DNA from: Panonychus citri
Lineage: Eukaryota; Arthropoda; Arachnida; Trombidiformes; Tetranychidae
NCBI RefSeq assembly: GCF_014898815.1
Contig: NW_026515473.1
Span: forward strand, 1 to 64,000
Reading direction: 5' to 3'
Length of the DNA: 64,000 nucleotides
Both the position numbers and the translations under genes were made by a program. Below are positions 47,271 through 58,969 of the stretch, piece by piece; within the stretch, counting starts at the first letter, position 1, and each line of letters opens with the position of its first letter. The notes under the pieces were generated by a model. The model made no database searches. It had not been told where the DNA came from and was given only the letters and a program-made list of their open reading frames with translations.

Positions 47271-48863
47271 ATGTTATTAAACGATTTACCTGATGATTGT
47301 CTCTGGTTGATCTTTGACAAATTTTTCAAATTAGAAGAGTTGATTCAATTGTCTAAAGGTAAAAGTATAAGAGTTTGAATCTTAGAGGAAATTTACTGAA
47401 ATTTGAAATCTTTTTTCTTCTTTTTTCTTATTCTTTTAGTTTGTTCAAAATGGTCCAATTTGATTTCCATACGACTCAAAAAAGTTAAATATCTGGTAAA
47501 TTGTGAGTAAATTTTTAGTCGATTCTTGATTTTTTAGATTAATTTTCACAGTTCCATCGATTTCAAGGGTTCGATGTTCATAAACACGATTATTCCAAAA
47601 TATGGATGGAGAATCCAAATACTTTGTCTGATTACAATCTTCAAGAGCTTTTACCAAATCTCAGGGTAATTATATCTAAATGATAACAATTAGAAATTTA
47701 ATCTACAGTAAGTCACACACTTATTTTGCATGTTTGACAAAAGTGAGGAGATTAGATGGCAATGAAGAATCTTCACAAAATAAGTGTGTGACTGTATTTG
47801 TTTAATGCTCGATAACTAAATTGATTATAATTCTTTTCGATGGTTTTAGATTGTCAATTTCCCTTTTGTTTCCGTTGGACAGGCGTCTCACGCGGTCGAT
47901 GTCAGAAAAGTGGTGAATGATAATCCGAAAATAAAAGGATTAATTCGAATCAATAGTCGCGATTCTGATTCATTCAATGGGCACAACTTGGAGAATATCG
48001 AAATGATTTCGATGAAATCTCTGGATTTTGATTACAAAAAAATCTTTCGACCTGATCAGTTGAAACAAATCCACTTGTACGATGCTTCCATTGACGAGCT
48101 TCCTAAATGCGCTGAATATTTTCCAAATTTGAAGCGACTCAATATTTCGTTTTGTGGTAAAATTTCTAAATTCGACTAATTTTCTAGATTAATGAAAGAA
48201 TTATGTTTTTTAAGAGGAGAAGTAGATTACTGGCCCAGAATTTACCAATCTCAAGATTCTTGAACTTAATTCATATCAAGAGTATGGTACTTATAACGGA
48301 GTTCGTTTGATGGACTCTTGTCCTTATCTTACGAGCGCTTTTATGAGACTTCCAATAGGAAATGTTAATACTGATGAAGCTAAAAGGAACTATAATCTGA
48401 AGGATTTGGTTATTGATCTGGTGAGTATTAAATCTCAGTTTTGTTTTGATTAGTAAAAATAGTTTTTCTTTATTCATCCGAAGCCAATGAGAGAATTTCC
48501 TAATTTCACTTGGTCACACTTTAGAAAACTGTTGTCCAAATATCCAAATTTACAAAATCTTGCTATCAGAAAAGTGAAGGTATTGGGGATAATCATGTAG
48601 AAAAATTGGTTCGATTATTATCAGAGATAAAACTATTAGACTTGAGAAGTTGTGAAAATGTTACTGGAAAATCAGCTGATTTCTTGTCTAAATTCTGTCT
48701 TAAATCCAATCGATCAATCAAAATCTATTATGATTGTGAAAAGGAACCGGACGACTGGCCCAAATACGATACTCCTCGAGAATCAATTGTCTATGGATTC
48801 AATTTCATGAAACATTGTTTTTATAAATCTTTTAGCTCCCTTCCGAACGTAATTGATGAATAA
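47271..48863 (+). CDS. F-box/LRR protein, six exons, exons 5-6 frameshifted here
   Basis: Exons: 47271-47358, 47440-47502, 47568-47665, 47850-48156 (307 nt), about 48215-48420, about 48485-48863. The F-box is MLLNDLPDDCLWLIFDKFF. Exon 4 has FRPDQLKQIHLYDAS and EYFPNLKRLNISFCG. Exon 5 lacks AT at about 48230 (TTACTGGCCC versus TTACTATGGCCC). Exon 6 lacks one A (about 48577). The partner at 62499 is open at both places. Intron 3 contains an 89-bp mariner-type element. Exon 6 tail NFMKHCFYKSFSSLPNVIDE. Confidence 0.72.
47706..47794. mobile_element. 89-bp mariner-type MITE in intron 3
   Basis: Left end CAGTAAGTCACACACTTATT; reversed right end CAGTCACACACTTATTTTG, which differs by a 4-base insertion. 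Flanked by TA on both sides. Same element at 62932-63020 in the paralog. Confidence 0.75.
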
Positions 48864-49029
48864 AATTTATGATAATCCCCAAATAAAAGTTTTTTTTTCT
48901 ACAATTGTACAATTCTTGTATGAATGAGTTTTTTAGACTATAGAGATACTTGTTGAATGCAGTTCTCAATTATATCCAATCGTATCATATTATCGTTCGG
49001 AGGATATGGCCTCCGGTAACTTTTGTTCA

Positions 49030-49085
49030 ATTCGAAAAGTTTTTTGAACTATTCAAAAAAAGCGCTTTAGGTCTTTCAGCTGTAA
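49030..49085 (+). promoter_or_regulatory. Conserved F-box upstream module, orphaned
   Basis: TTCAATTCGAAAAGTTTTTT, AAAAGCGCTTTAGG and TTTCAGCTGTAAC occur here. The F-box gene they should precede is absent: the large duplication starts 35 bp downstream (49121) and the next gene is the secreted protein. Confidence 0.4.
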
Positions 49086-49370
49086 CTTCGCGTCTAAGAC
49101 ACAAAGTTGGGTTAAATTGGACAAGCTATGAGAAAGAAACAATTAGATGTCAATCTAAATTAGACGAAGACAAAGGATAAAATTTGATTGGTAGATGACA
49201 ATGTAATTATTGAAACAGTCAATTGAACAGGTGAGATTAAAATGATTTACTAATTGTAACACCAAATGAATCAAACTTTGATTGAATTTTCTAGTATAAA
49301 AGGAGACTGATTTACATTTAATTCTCATCAGATTAATTGTCTTTAATCAGAAAATATAAAAAAAATCAAA

Positions 49371-50284
49371 ATGAAATTCTTTGGACTTACTCTTGCCGTT
49401 CTCCTCGTCGCTGGATGTAAGTATTAGACTATTAATCCACTCTAATTGTGTGAACAATTAGTTGATTATTCTAATGATTATTTTCTTGTTTCTCTTGTTT
49501 AGTCGTCGCTATCGAAGCTCGATCCGTTGAAAAGCGAAATGTCTTAAACGACTTAGTGGCTAACGCTCAATCAGCCTTCAACGATGCCAAGGCTCAATTT
49601 GGAAAATTCTTCGGCTCAGCTCTTCAACAACAAATCGCCGAAGCTAAAGAATCTTTCATGAATGGACTTAAGCAACTCCAAGAATCTGCTGAAGATCTTC
49701 TCGAAGATGGAGCTGATGCTCTCATGAAGAACCTTCCTGGTCTCCAAGGAATCGTCTCTGATCGAGTTGACGCCGTCACTGATTCTTTGGAATCATACAT
49801 CGAAAAGAACAAGGGTAAATTAGACGAAGTTCGACAATTGATCCTCGACAATGCTCTCAAGACCTTGAAGGCTCTTAAGGATCGACTTGATGCCACTGAA
49901 TCAGCTGAAGCCGTTAGCCAAATTCTCACCTCAGTTGACAACGTTGAGAACCAAGTTGTTAGTGAAGTTTCAGCAGCCAAGTCTCGATCTCTTTTTGGAA
50001 TTAACTGGTCCGGTCTTAAGAACACCATGACTCAACGATTTGATGCCCTCCGAAACCGATTCGATGACATGTTAGACGAATTCCGAGGAGAAGATAACAA
50101 AAAGATCCGAGAACAAAAGGGCAAAATCCAAGGAGCCATGGAAAAGGTTAACGGTGCTGACAAACTTCCACCCGCACAAAAGATCGAAGCCGTCAAAGCC
50201 GCTACCGCTGAATTAGACAAGGCTGACGAAGTTGCCGCTTCAGCTGCCTCATCAGGAGAAATTGTAACCTCCCCCTCCGCCTAA
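49371..50284 (+). CDS. Secreted alpha-helical protein, copy 2
   Basis: Exons 49371-49416 and 49503-50284, 275 residues. TATA box at 49295-49301. The protein differs from copy 1 by two residues (LDA to LDE in the FDDMLD.FRGED region; KAAA to KAAT). Most base changes are silent, so both copies look functional. A transposon-like element sits 33 bp after the stop, in the 3' UTR, before the AATAAA at 50715. The longer UTR may alter stability of this transcript; that is inference. Confidence 0.85.
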
Positions 50285-50317
50285 ATAACTTATAATCTTG
50301 TTAATATTTCGTTGATG

Positions 50318-50607
50318 TAGTGATGGGCGATATTTGAAAAAATTATCATCGACGATAACGATATTTAGATTTTTATCATCGAAAAAATCGATTTTTTAGC
50401 GACAGAGAAAAAGACAGTAATTAATGTAAGAGAAAGAGAAAAAGCTGAGGAAAAAATCGGCGAAAAATCTGAAAAAATCTCATGTGTTGAAAAGAAAGAG
50501 AAAAAAGAAAGAGAAATATTTATCAATATTCTTTTTTTATATCGATGATAAATCGACACAAAAATATCGATGATATTTATCGATACCGATAATATCGCCC
50601 ATCACTA
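50318..50607. mobile_element. 290-bp hAT-type MITE in a 3' UTR
   Basis: Perfect 16-bp terminal inverted repeats TAGTGATGGGCGATAT / ATATCGCCCATCACTA. The 8-bp duplication CGTTGATG is at 50310-50317 and 50608-50615. The empty site CGTTGATG is present once in the paralog (about 29460-29467). An 8-bp duplication and TAGNG ends are hAT hallmarks. The interior is AT-rich with repeated ATCGAT words and no transposase. Confidence 0.92.
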
Positions 50608-51064
50608 CGTTGATGTTCATATGTAAAAGTGTGCACATCGTGTGTACATCATAGGATTTGATCAGTTGATCAGTTTAAGTTACTAAATGAGTTGAACTTT
50701 TATGGTGATAAACAAATAAAGTTTATTTTGAGCAATAATCTTAATCTTGTCTCATGGATTCATCATTAATTCACCAATTTTGTAATCTAATCATCAACGA
50801 TTTATAATCGTTAAGATGCTAAAAGGTGAATGTTATGGTTACGTTCACATAATTAATCAAAAAGAGAAAATAACTTTTTTTTAAGAAAATTCCATATTCA
50901 GCAATCAAGAATAAAATAACTAGATAAATCATCAATCCACAACCAAGTTACCTGTTGAAATGGTCGTCAAAGATGCTACTTTTTCGCAATTGAACCAATT
51001 AAGCAGTTATGTTTTTGATCATATTCCCTGAAGGCAAACCGTTGTACACTTATAGATTGTGCAA

Positions 51065-51290
51065 CGATTCTTCACCAATAAGAGCTGAAAGACTGTGTGA
51101 GTTTTGGTAGAAACAGTTCTTCATGAAAATGAGTCCATAGCAAATTGAATGCCAAGAAAGTATCTACTTTAGGCTATTCAATTGGTCCTTTTTCGCGATT
51201 GTAATAGATTTCATATAATCTACGAGATTTGCGATAATATTCAGACAAGAAATCAGGTGCTCTCGAAGTTACTTTTTTAGACCTTCACTT
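51065..51290 (-). pseudogene. F-box exon 6 relic (copy of 29915-30125)
   Basis: Same decayed exon 6; slightly better preserved in the CEKGPIE region (AATTGAATGCCAAGAAAG inserted or retained). Confidence 0.6.
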
Positions 51291-51781
51291 TTCATGAAGA
51301 TTTCGGTTTCATTTAATTTCTTATTCTGTATTCTATTAATGATGAATTTTTATATAAGATTTTAGATGGTTGGAGATGGACTTAAGTTATGAGAATCAAT
51401 AAGGGACTGTATTCTAAGTGACCGAACTAAACCTAACCGAAATGGTCTACTCCGTTTTATTATCTACTCAATCATATTCTATGTTTGTTATTTCTATGCT
51501 ATTATTTTGAGACAATCAGCCATTGAGCAATTACTTCATAACTTTGATGATGAAGAGTCACATGGATGTTACATGTGTATGGACAAAACAACTTATTTGC
51601 TGCTTGGAATTTTCAAGAAGGATACTCAGATGCAGTTAAAATGCTCCTTTTGTCATATTCAAAAAGAACCGCTTGTTCTTAGTAATTAATCAGCTGTTTT
51701 TCCAGGAATTTCTCATTTCAAATTAAATTTGTGCTTCTTCATTTCTTCAAGTTAAGTTTCGACTAAAAAGTAAATACTATC

Positions 51782-52922
51782 ATGTCATTTAACGATTTGC
51801 CTGATAATTGTCTTTGGAAAATCTTAGGAAATTTCCATGGAGTTAAACAATTGATTCGTTTGTCTAAAGGTAAGATAAATATTCAGTTTAGATGATGAAA
51901 TTCTAATGCTTATTTACTTTCACTTGGTTCTAAAGTTTGTTCGAGATGGTCCGATTTGATTGCGCCGAAATTTAATGGAGTAAAATATCTCCACGTAATG
52001 ACGAGTAAGTTAATTTCTACTTAACCCATTAGCGATTATATTTAATCCATTGCCAATTTTTTAATTCGAAGATAAAAAACGTGATTATATCGACAAGAAC
52101 ATTTGCTGGATGAATTTTAAAACAGATTGGAGAGGTTACAATTTAATGGAATTGTTTCCAAATCTGAAGGTAATTAACGAACTTTTTAGATCAAAAGAAC
52201 GTTGCTTTCTAATTACATTGTATTTTTTAACTTTATGATAGAAGTTTGGATTTTAAATTCTTATCGCTTTGGTGATTTACCGAGAATTCTCAAAGATAAT
52301 CCGCAAGTAAAGGGATTAATTGGCAATGCAGAGCTGAGTGGATGTGGCTATTTGGAAAATATCGAAATGTGCGCTGCAGTGTTTCAGAACAAATTCAATT
52401 ATAAAGAAGTTTTTCGCCCTGATCAGTTGAAACAAATTCGCTGCTACTTGTTTCAAATGAAGGATCTTCCTTCATTGATTGAATATTTTCCGAATTTGAA
52501 GCGAGTTAACATAGAACTTGCTGACAGTGAGTTTCAACTTGAAATAGTCTTCCGATTGTATCATATGATTGATATCTTTTCAGGGCATCACTACGAGCCT
52601 GACGTTTTTTACAATGGACCATATTTGTCTTCGTTAAAGATTCTTGAACTTGGCACACACGATTTCGTTGAACAATTCACTGGATTCCATTTCATGGATT
52701 TTTGTCCATCCTTGGAAAGTGCTTTCATACATTGTTGTGCAGAGGTTATTCATGTTGATGAATCGATAAAGAATTACAATCTAAGAGATTTGGTTATCTC
52801 AACTGTAAGTCAATGGGTGAAAAATACTTATTAGATTATTAACTATTTTTTCTTCTATTCTTTCGATTAAGTCTGGTTTTTTTTTCGTGGCCATCACTTC
52901 GAAGACTTTTGTCCAAATTTCC
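51782..52922 (+). pseudogene. F-box gene truncated in exon 6 by the deletion junction
   Basis: Exons 51782-51869, 51936-52004, 52072-52169 and exon 5 (52584-52804) are well formed. At the start of exon 4 the only usable acceptor (52241) puts the frame onto a stop, because bases present in the sibling (ATTATAG at 31500) are missing. Exon 6 stops after LLSKFP at about 52922, where sequence homologous to 37556 begins. So LRR end and tail are lost. Exons 3-5 differ from the sibling at 31049 much more than the neighbouring gene copies do. Confidence 0.8.
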
Positions 52923-53016
52923 TATCCTTTGGAAATGACAAGTTAATTATTTCTAATGTTCAAATTACGAGAATCCGATTCGTTTTTTAATTTTACCTGT
53001 TCGTTGAATTATAATT

Positions 53017-53871
53017 ATGTCATTCAACGATTTACCTAATGAATGTCTTTGCATGATCTTAGATAAAATCTTCGAACTAGAAGAGTTGATCAAACTTTCG
53101 AAAGATAAAAGTATAAGAGTTTAAATGGTAAAGAGAAGTGACTTAAATTTTATTCTTTTTGTTTTTTAAAGTTTGTTCGAAATGGTCCAGTTTAATATCC
53201 TTGAGATTCGGAAAGATTAAATATTTGTAATTAGTAAGTAAATTCTTATATACATGTAATTACTTTTGATTAATTTCGCCAATTCTGTTCTAAAGAGTCC
53301 AATGATGATCGTTTCGATCATACCAAGATATTGATGAACGATCCAAAAACTATTAAAGATCATAATTTACGAGAATTGTTACCAAATCTCAGGGTAATTA
53401 TCAAGTATAAGATTTTTATGTCAATATAATATTTATTAATCTAATGTTCGTACTCTTTGTGGTGAGTTTAGATTCTCAGTATTCCTGCTGTTTTATTTGG
53501 TGATGAGTTGGAATTTGAAGATGTAAAAAAATTGGTTGATGATAATCCGAAGATTAAAGGATTGATTAGACTCTATAGTCTTAATTCTGATTTGTTCCAT
53601 TTGCTCAACTTGGAAAATATCGAAATGATTTCGGTGAAATCCCTCGAATTTGATTACAGAGAACTGAACTAAAATGGTGAGTATCGAATTGGTGATTTTC
53701 TTTGAATCTAAATTAATTTTTATTCTTCCTTTTCTTTCTAAAGTCATGGGGAGAAAGGCTGAACTGGTCGCTCTTTTGCGATCTTTTGTCCAAATTTCAT
53801 TAGGATTAGATTTCATGAAGCATTGTTTTTATAAATATTTTTGTGATCTTCCGGATCTAATTGATGAATAA
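53017..53871 (+). pseudogene. F-box gene copy 2 with splice loss and internal deletions
   Basis: Copy of 37649-39125. The exon 1 donor GGTAAAAG is GATAAAAG, so GT is lost. Exon 2 has a one-base loss. Exon 4 breaks off after LEFDY and joins the exon 5 donor region (ATGGTGAGT). Exon 6 has lost its middle and joins LLSKFH to GLDFMKHCFYKYFCDLPDLIDE. Exon 3 is open here. Clearly dead. Confidence 0.85.
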
Positions 53872-53939
53872 ACTCTCAAGCTACCATTAGTTAATCATTT
53901 CACACTGATAATGAGTAGAATGCTAATATCATTTAATTA

Positions 53940-54335
53940 TTGTAATGTCTCTTATTTAAAATAAGAGACATTAAAAAATAAGTTATTTTTTAATTATGCT
54001 AACAACCGTTGATTTCTATTCAAAACTTTTGAATTGTCTTTTGAAACTATTCAAAAGAAGCGGTTGACTGAATTTAAATCCTTCAACTAACGGTAACGGT
54101 TGTTTAAAGTTGCTGTAAGACTTACAGTGTAAGTGTGAACATCTCAGTACTGTTCAGATGAATCTAAAATTTTAATTACATGAGAAATTGTTCCTAATTA
54201 AAATAATGTCATTAAACGATTTACCGGAGAACTGTCTTTGGTTGATCTTCGGCAATTCTTGTTCATTAGAAGAGTTGATCCAGTTGTCTCAAGGTAAGAG
54301 AATAATAGTTTACAATGTAAACTTTACATTGTATA
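53940..54335. repeat. Three short palindromes absent from the paralog
   Basis: AATGTCTCTTATTT/AAATAAGAGACATT (about 53942-53971), CTGTAAGACTTACAG (about 54112-54126) and TTTACAATGTAAACTTTACA followed by TTGTATAAG (about 54309-54337). At each place the other copy (39215, 39335, 39513) has a single arm. Confidence 0.8.
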
Positions 54336-55695
54336 AGAAATGATCTGAAATTCAAATTCTGTTTTTGTTAGTTTGTTCAAAATGGTCCAACTTAATTTCC
54401 ATGCGACTCGAAAAAGTAAAATATCTGGTCAGGGGTAAGTAAATTTGCATTTCGATTATTGCTCGTATTTTGCTAACCTTTTTATCGATTTCAAGTGCGG
54501 CCTCTTGATCATTTTGATTATACCAAAATTTGGGTAAAGAAACCAACTACTGTTGCACGCTACAATTTACGGGAATTGCTATCAAATCTCAGGGTAATTA
54601 TCAAATAGAAAATTGCTCATATTTACTAACAGTTGATCTACTTTTATTTGCTGCAATGAGTTTAGATTTTAACTATTCCATGTCTCGGTCCCAGGGATCA
54701 AAATAAGATTAGAGCATTGGTAAACTGTAATTCAAATATCAAAGGTTTGGTTGGATTGAAAATTGATGATCTACTAGATTTGAAAAATGTCGAGATGGTC
54801 ACAATGGATAATGCTATGTTCGACTATAAACACAAGTTTCAACCTGATCAGTTGAAACAAATTCGATTTTTTCAACAGGTACCTGCATGCGAAAGCTTCA
54901 TAAATACGTCCAATACTTTCCAAATTTGAAGCGACTCAACTTCAATTGCTGCGGTAAGTTATTGATGTTAATAATCTAGAATGAAGAAAGCAACTATTTC
55001 TTAAATAATAGAACGTATCGGGTACTATGGTCCGCAATTGTCCAATTTGAAGATTCTGGAATCTTATTTATACGGATGGGATGGAGATCTTGATGAATTT
55101 TATCTGTTGGACTTTTGTCCATCTTTAGAAAGCGCTTTCATCAAAATTGCGGTACCATATGAGCGCGTTGATTCGTCCATAAAGAACTACAATTTGAGAG
55201 ATTTGGTTATTGAAATAGTGAGTATTCGCTTTATATTTTTCTTTGAATCTGAGTAATTTTTAAAAATTATTTTTACTCTTCTTTTTCTTGCTACAGTCAC
55301 GGGATGAACAGCTGAACTGGCGTTTTGTACGTGCGCTGTTGTCCAAATTTCCTAATTTACATCATCTTGCGATTAGAGGCCCTTGTTTTTATAGTACTAT
55401 ATATGGTAACGAAACAAATGATGATCGTATTAAGGAATTGGTAAAGATTCTACCAGAAATAAAACTATTTGACTTCAGAAAACTCAGAAGAATCACGCGT
55501 AAATCAGCGGATTTCTTATCTAAATATTGTGCTGAATCTAATCGATCAATCAAAATCTATTATAACTGTGAAAAGGAACCAGATGATTGGCCAAAATACG
55601 ATACTCCTCGAGAATCAATCGTCTACGGATTCGATTTCATGAAACATTGTTTTTATAAGAGTTTTTCCAATCTTCCGGACCTAATTGATGAATAA
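54206..55695 (+). CDS. F-box/LRR protein, copy 2, exon 4 frameshifted
   Basis: Copy of 39411-40884. Exon 6 (55295-55695) is open with LPEIKLFDFRKLRRITRKSA and the FMKHCFYKSFSNLPDLIDE tail. Exon 4 has lost two T in a T-run at about 54870 (GATTTTTTCAAC versus GATTTTTTTCAAC, with a second change) and leaves the frame after QIRFF. The two copies complement each other. See the finding on alternating contractions. Confidence 0.7.
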
Positions 55696-55795
55696 AAGCA
55701 TCTACATTTTATTATATCAAATAATATTAATATTCTTCCATGGAAGAAGCGATTTGATCGACTTAACCCTTCCAGCTCGTATGTATTCCTGTTTT

Positions 55796-56235
55796 CAATC
55801 AAGTCAATGAGCTTGAATAGTTGATTCAATTATCTGAAGGTAACATAGTATTGGAGTTTTAATAGTAGCAAAAAGCAACTTCATTTCTTTTCGGTTCTAT
55901 AGTTTGCTTAAAATGGTCCAAGTTAATTTCTGTAAGATTGAAAAAAGTTAAATACATTGCTAACAGTAAGTAAATTTTCATTTAATCATAAATCAGTTTT
56001 GACTCATTTTTCGAGATGGAAAATGGTGATTGAATTGATCATGGCAAAGATTGGTGTAAACTGAATTTGAAAAACTCGAAAAGAGTGCAATAATCTATCC
56101 GATATAAAAGTCTTCCAATCTTCTAAGATGAAACAGATTAGTTACAATAACTTTGAGATTCAACTTCTTTATAAATATATTGAATGTATTGTAATACTTT
56201 CCAAACTTGAAGTGACTCAATATTTCGTTTGGTGG
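55796..56235 (+). pseudogene. F-box relic (copy of 40985-41422)
   Basis: Same pieces of exons 1, 2 and 4 with the same stops. Confidence 0.7.
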
Positions 56236-56392
56236 TAAGTTATTGATGTTGAATTAATTTTAAAAAACTCAAATACACATTCATGATACCTAGAAACATG
56301 GGCAACAAATAGAAGATGATCAAATAATTAACTCGTATTCTTATTCACATTCAACTTATTATCAATGTAAAATGAATTAGAAGCTTTAAAAT

Positions 56393-56728
56393 TTATTCAT
56401 CAATTAGGTCACTGTCATGATACAATAAAATGTAAGTGATTTTATTCATCGATTAGGTCCGGAAGATTGGGAAAACTTTCATCGAAACAATGCTCATAAG
56501 ATTTGAAAAATTGGTGGTTTTCGTGGTTTATTCATCAATTAGAAATGGAAGCCGGGAAAAAGACTTATAAAAACAATGTTTCATAAGATCGAATTAGTAG
56601 ACAATTTATTCGTAAGAAGCTCCGAAGAAAATTGATTCACGAGGAGTATCGTATTCAGGCCACTCAATTGAGGTCTGACCCCAATCATAAAAGCTTCGAA
56701 TTGATCCATTAGATTTGCGACAGTATAT
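56393..56728 (-). pseudogene. Stacked exon 6 tails (copy of 41579-41910)
   Basis: Same three tails; runs of A are one or two bases longer here (GGGAAAAAGAC, TTATAAAAACAATG), nearer to the intact exon. Confidence 0.65.
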
Positions 56729-56844
56729 AAGGTCATATAAGTGTTTATTGTGATTTTTTCCCTTGCTAAATTATAAAAGATGATACAATAATTAAATCAC
56801 GTGATACTAAGTATCAATGTAAAATGAGCCTGTAGCATTAGAGT

Positions 56845-58450
56845 TCATTCATCAATTAGATCTGGAAGAGCGAAAAAAGTTTTATAAAAACAATGTTCCA
56901 TGAAATCGAATCCGTAGACAATTGATTCTCGATGCGAGTCTAATTTAGGCCAGTCAGTTTGTTGCTTTTTACAATCATAATAAATTTTGATTGATCGATC
57001 ATATTTGAGACAGAATTTAGACAAGAAATCAGCTGATTTTGAAGTCACTCCTTTGGATCTTCTGAAGTCCAAAGTTTTATTTCTGGTAGAATCGCAACCA
57101 ACTCTTCAAGACGACTATCATTTATTTCGCCACTTCCTCTAATCGCAAGATTATGCAAATTTGGATATTTGGACAACAGTCTTCGTAAAAATGGCCATGA
57201 TATGTAGTTTGTCATGAGTTCACTCCCTACCTTTAAATAAAAAACAGAAAGAAGATTATTCATATTCTAAGAGAACCTTGATACTCACGTATTGTTTTTA
57301 ATCACCAAATCTCTTAGGTTGTAGTTCCTTAGAGAGATATCAGTATAGCGATCAACATTTTGTTCAAATGGTGATATGCAAGATGAAATAATAGACTTAT
57401 TAATAGGATAAATTTGAATTTGATACTCACTGTTTCAATTACTAAATCCCTTAGATTGTAGTTCTTCCGTGCCATGTTGGTAAACTCATCATCTGATTGT
57501 CCCTGAATGTAAGCACTTTCCAAAGATGGACAAAAGTCCATCACATGAAATGCGGGACAGAAAGAATCCCAGCATCCAGAAAACTCAAAGATCTTCAGAT
57601 TGGATAAATTTGGACCATTATAACGATCTTTTTGCCCTTTAAAAATAATTCTTCAGTTAATGTAGATCATTAATCGAACAGCAATAATTTACCTTCAAGC
57701 CAAATGTTGAGTCGCTTCAAATCAGGGAAGTATTTGACGAGTTCAGAAAGATCTTTCAGCAGGAAATCTTCATTATAACGAATTTGTTTCAACTGATTAG
57801 GGCGAAAGAGTTTTTTATACTCTTGCTCATAATAAAATTGATCTATTGAGACCATACTGATCATTTTCAAATCGATGATATATTTAGAATCTATTCCAAC
57901 CAGTCCTTTTATTTTCGGATTATTGTCAACAATTGGTCCATAATTTGATGATCTCCATGGTCTATCGTCAGCGTAAGGAAAGAGATCAAGAGCCTTGAAC
58001 CATTAAAATGAACAAAATTAATAAACTACTAGTAAACCATTTCTATTTAATATCTACCCTGAGATTTGGTAACAATTCCCTTAAATTATAAACTTCGAAA
58101 GTTTCTGGATCCTCCATCCATACTTTTGAATAATCCAAATGAGTAACTTTCCATTCTATGAGTCGATAGAATCAGTTTAACAGATTAGGTTAGAAAATTA
58201 CTGATATAATAGTTGTAATTACAATTGTACTTACCGATGAGAAGATATTTAACTTTTTTCAATCTTATATCAATCAAATTGGACCATTTTGAACAAACTT
58301 TAGAAACAAAAACAAGTGAAATTTAGTATTTATTATCAACAGTTGAACTTTCAAACTTTTACCTTTAGACAATTCGATCAACTCTTCTAATCTGAAGAAG
58401 TTGTCGAAGATCAACCAGAGACAATCATCAGGTAAATCGTTTAATAACAT
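56845..58450 (-). CDS. F-box/LRR protein, copy 2, exon 6 frameshifted
   Basis: Copy of 42026-43631 with ATG at 58450. Exon 3 (about 58060-58156) is open here (LRELLPNLR). One base is missing in exon 6 near 57072 (CCAAAGTTTT versus CCAAAAGTTTT), which shifts the frame between KLL and DFRRSK. Exons 1, 2, 4 and 5 match the other copy. Confidence 0.7.
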
Positions 58451-58716
58451 ATTTATAATTCACTGAACAATTAAAATAGTGTTGTGGTGATACTTTACTT
58501 TTGGATAAGGCCCAAGATAAGTCCGGTAGCTCACAATTTACACTCTCAGCTGACTTTTTTCGCCAAAGAGTAATAAGCTAGTCACTCCGTGGGTGGCGTC
58601 TCACGTGGTCGCTCATTGACCATCGCTTCAAGAAAAGTTGTTTGTCAATTAGATTTCTTGCGACTTTTAATAGGAAATGTAAATACTTTTAATTAAGATA
58701 TTTTAATTTAATTGTA

Positions 58717-58940
58717 CAGTCAAAGACTTAAAGTTGGCAACCACTTTTAAATACTTCACGCAGTTGAATATAATCAATGAGATAAAGTTAATCCAGAGAT
58801 ATGATAATAAGTTTGTCGACTAATTCAAGTGATGTGGTCTTAAAAAGGTCAACTGATTAGATATCAAAAGTTATCTTTACTTGATTATCGTTAACTGCGT
58901 GAGTGATTCAAAAAGTGGTTGCGAACTTAGTCTTTGGCTG
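58717..58940. mobile_element. Mariner-type MITE (copy of 43902-44128)
   Basis: Same TA-flanked inverted-repeat element, a few bases shorter. Confidence 0.7.
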
Positions 58941-58969
58941 TATTATACTTAGCACTTAGTAATTCACTT

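Larger units (their letters stand above)
28272..49120. repeat. Large duplication, unit 1 (~20.8 kb)
   Basis: Starts at AAGCTATGAGAAAGAAAC and ends where the same word begins unit 2. It holds the secreted-protein gene, the F-box genes/copies at 31049, 33955, 35161, 37649, 39411, 42026, 45016 and 47271, and relics. Confidence 0.85.
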
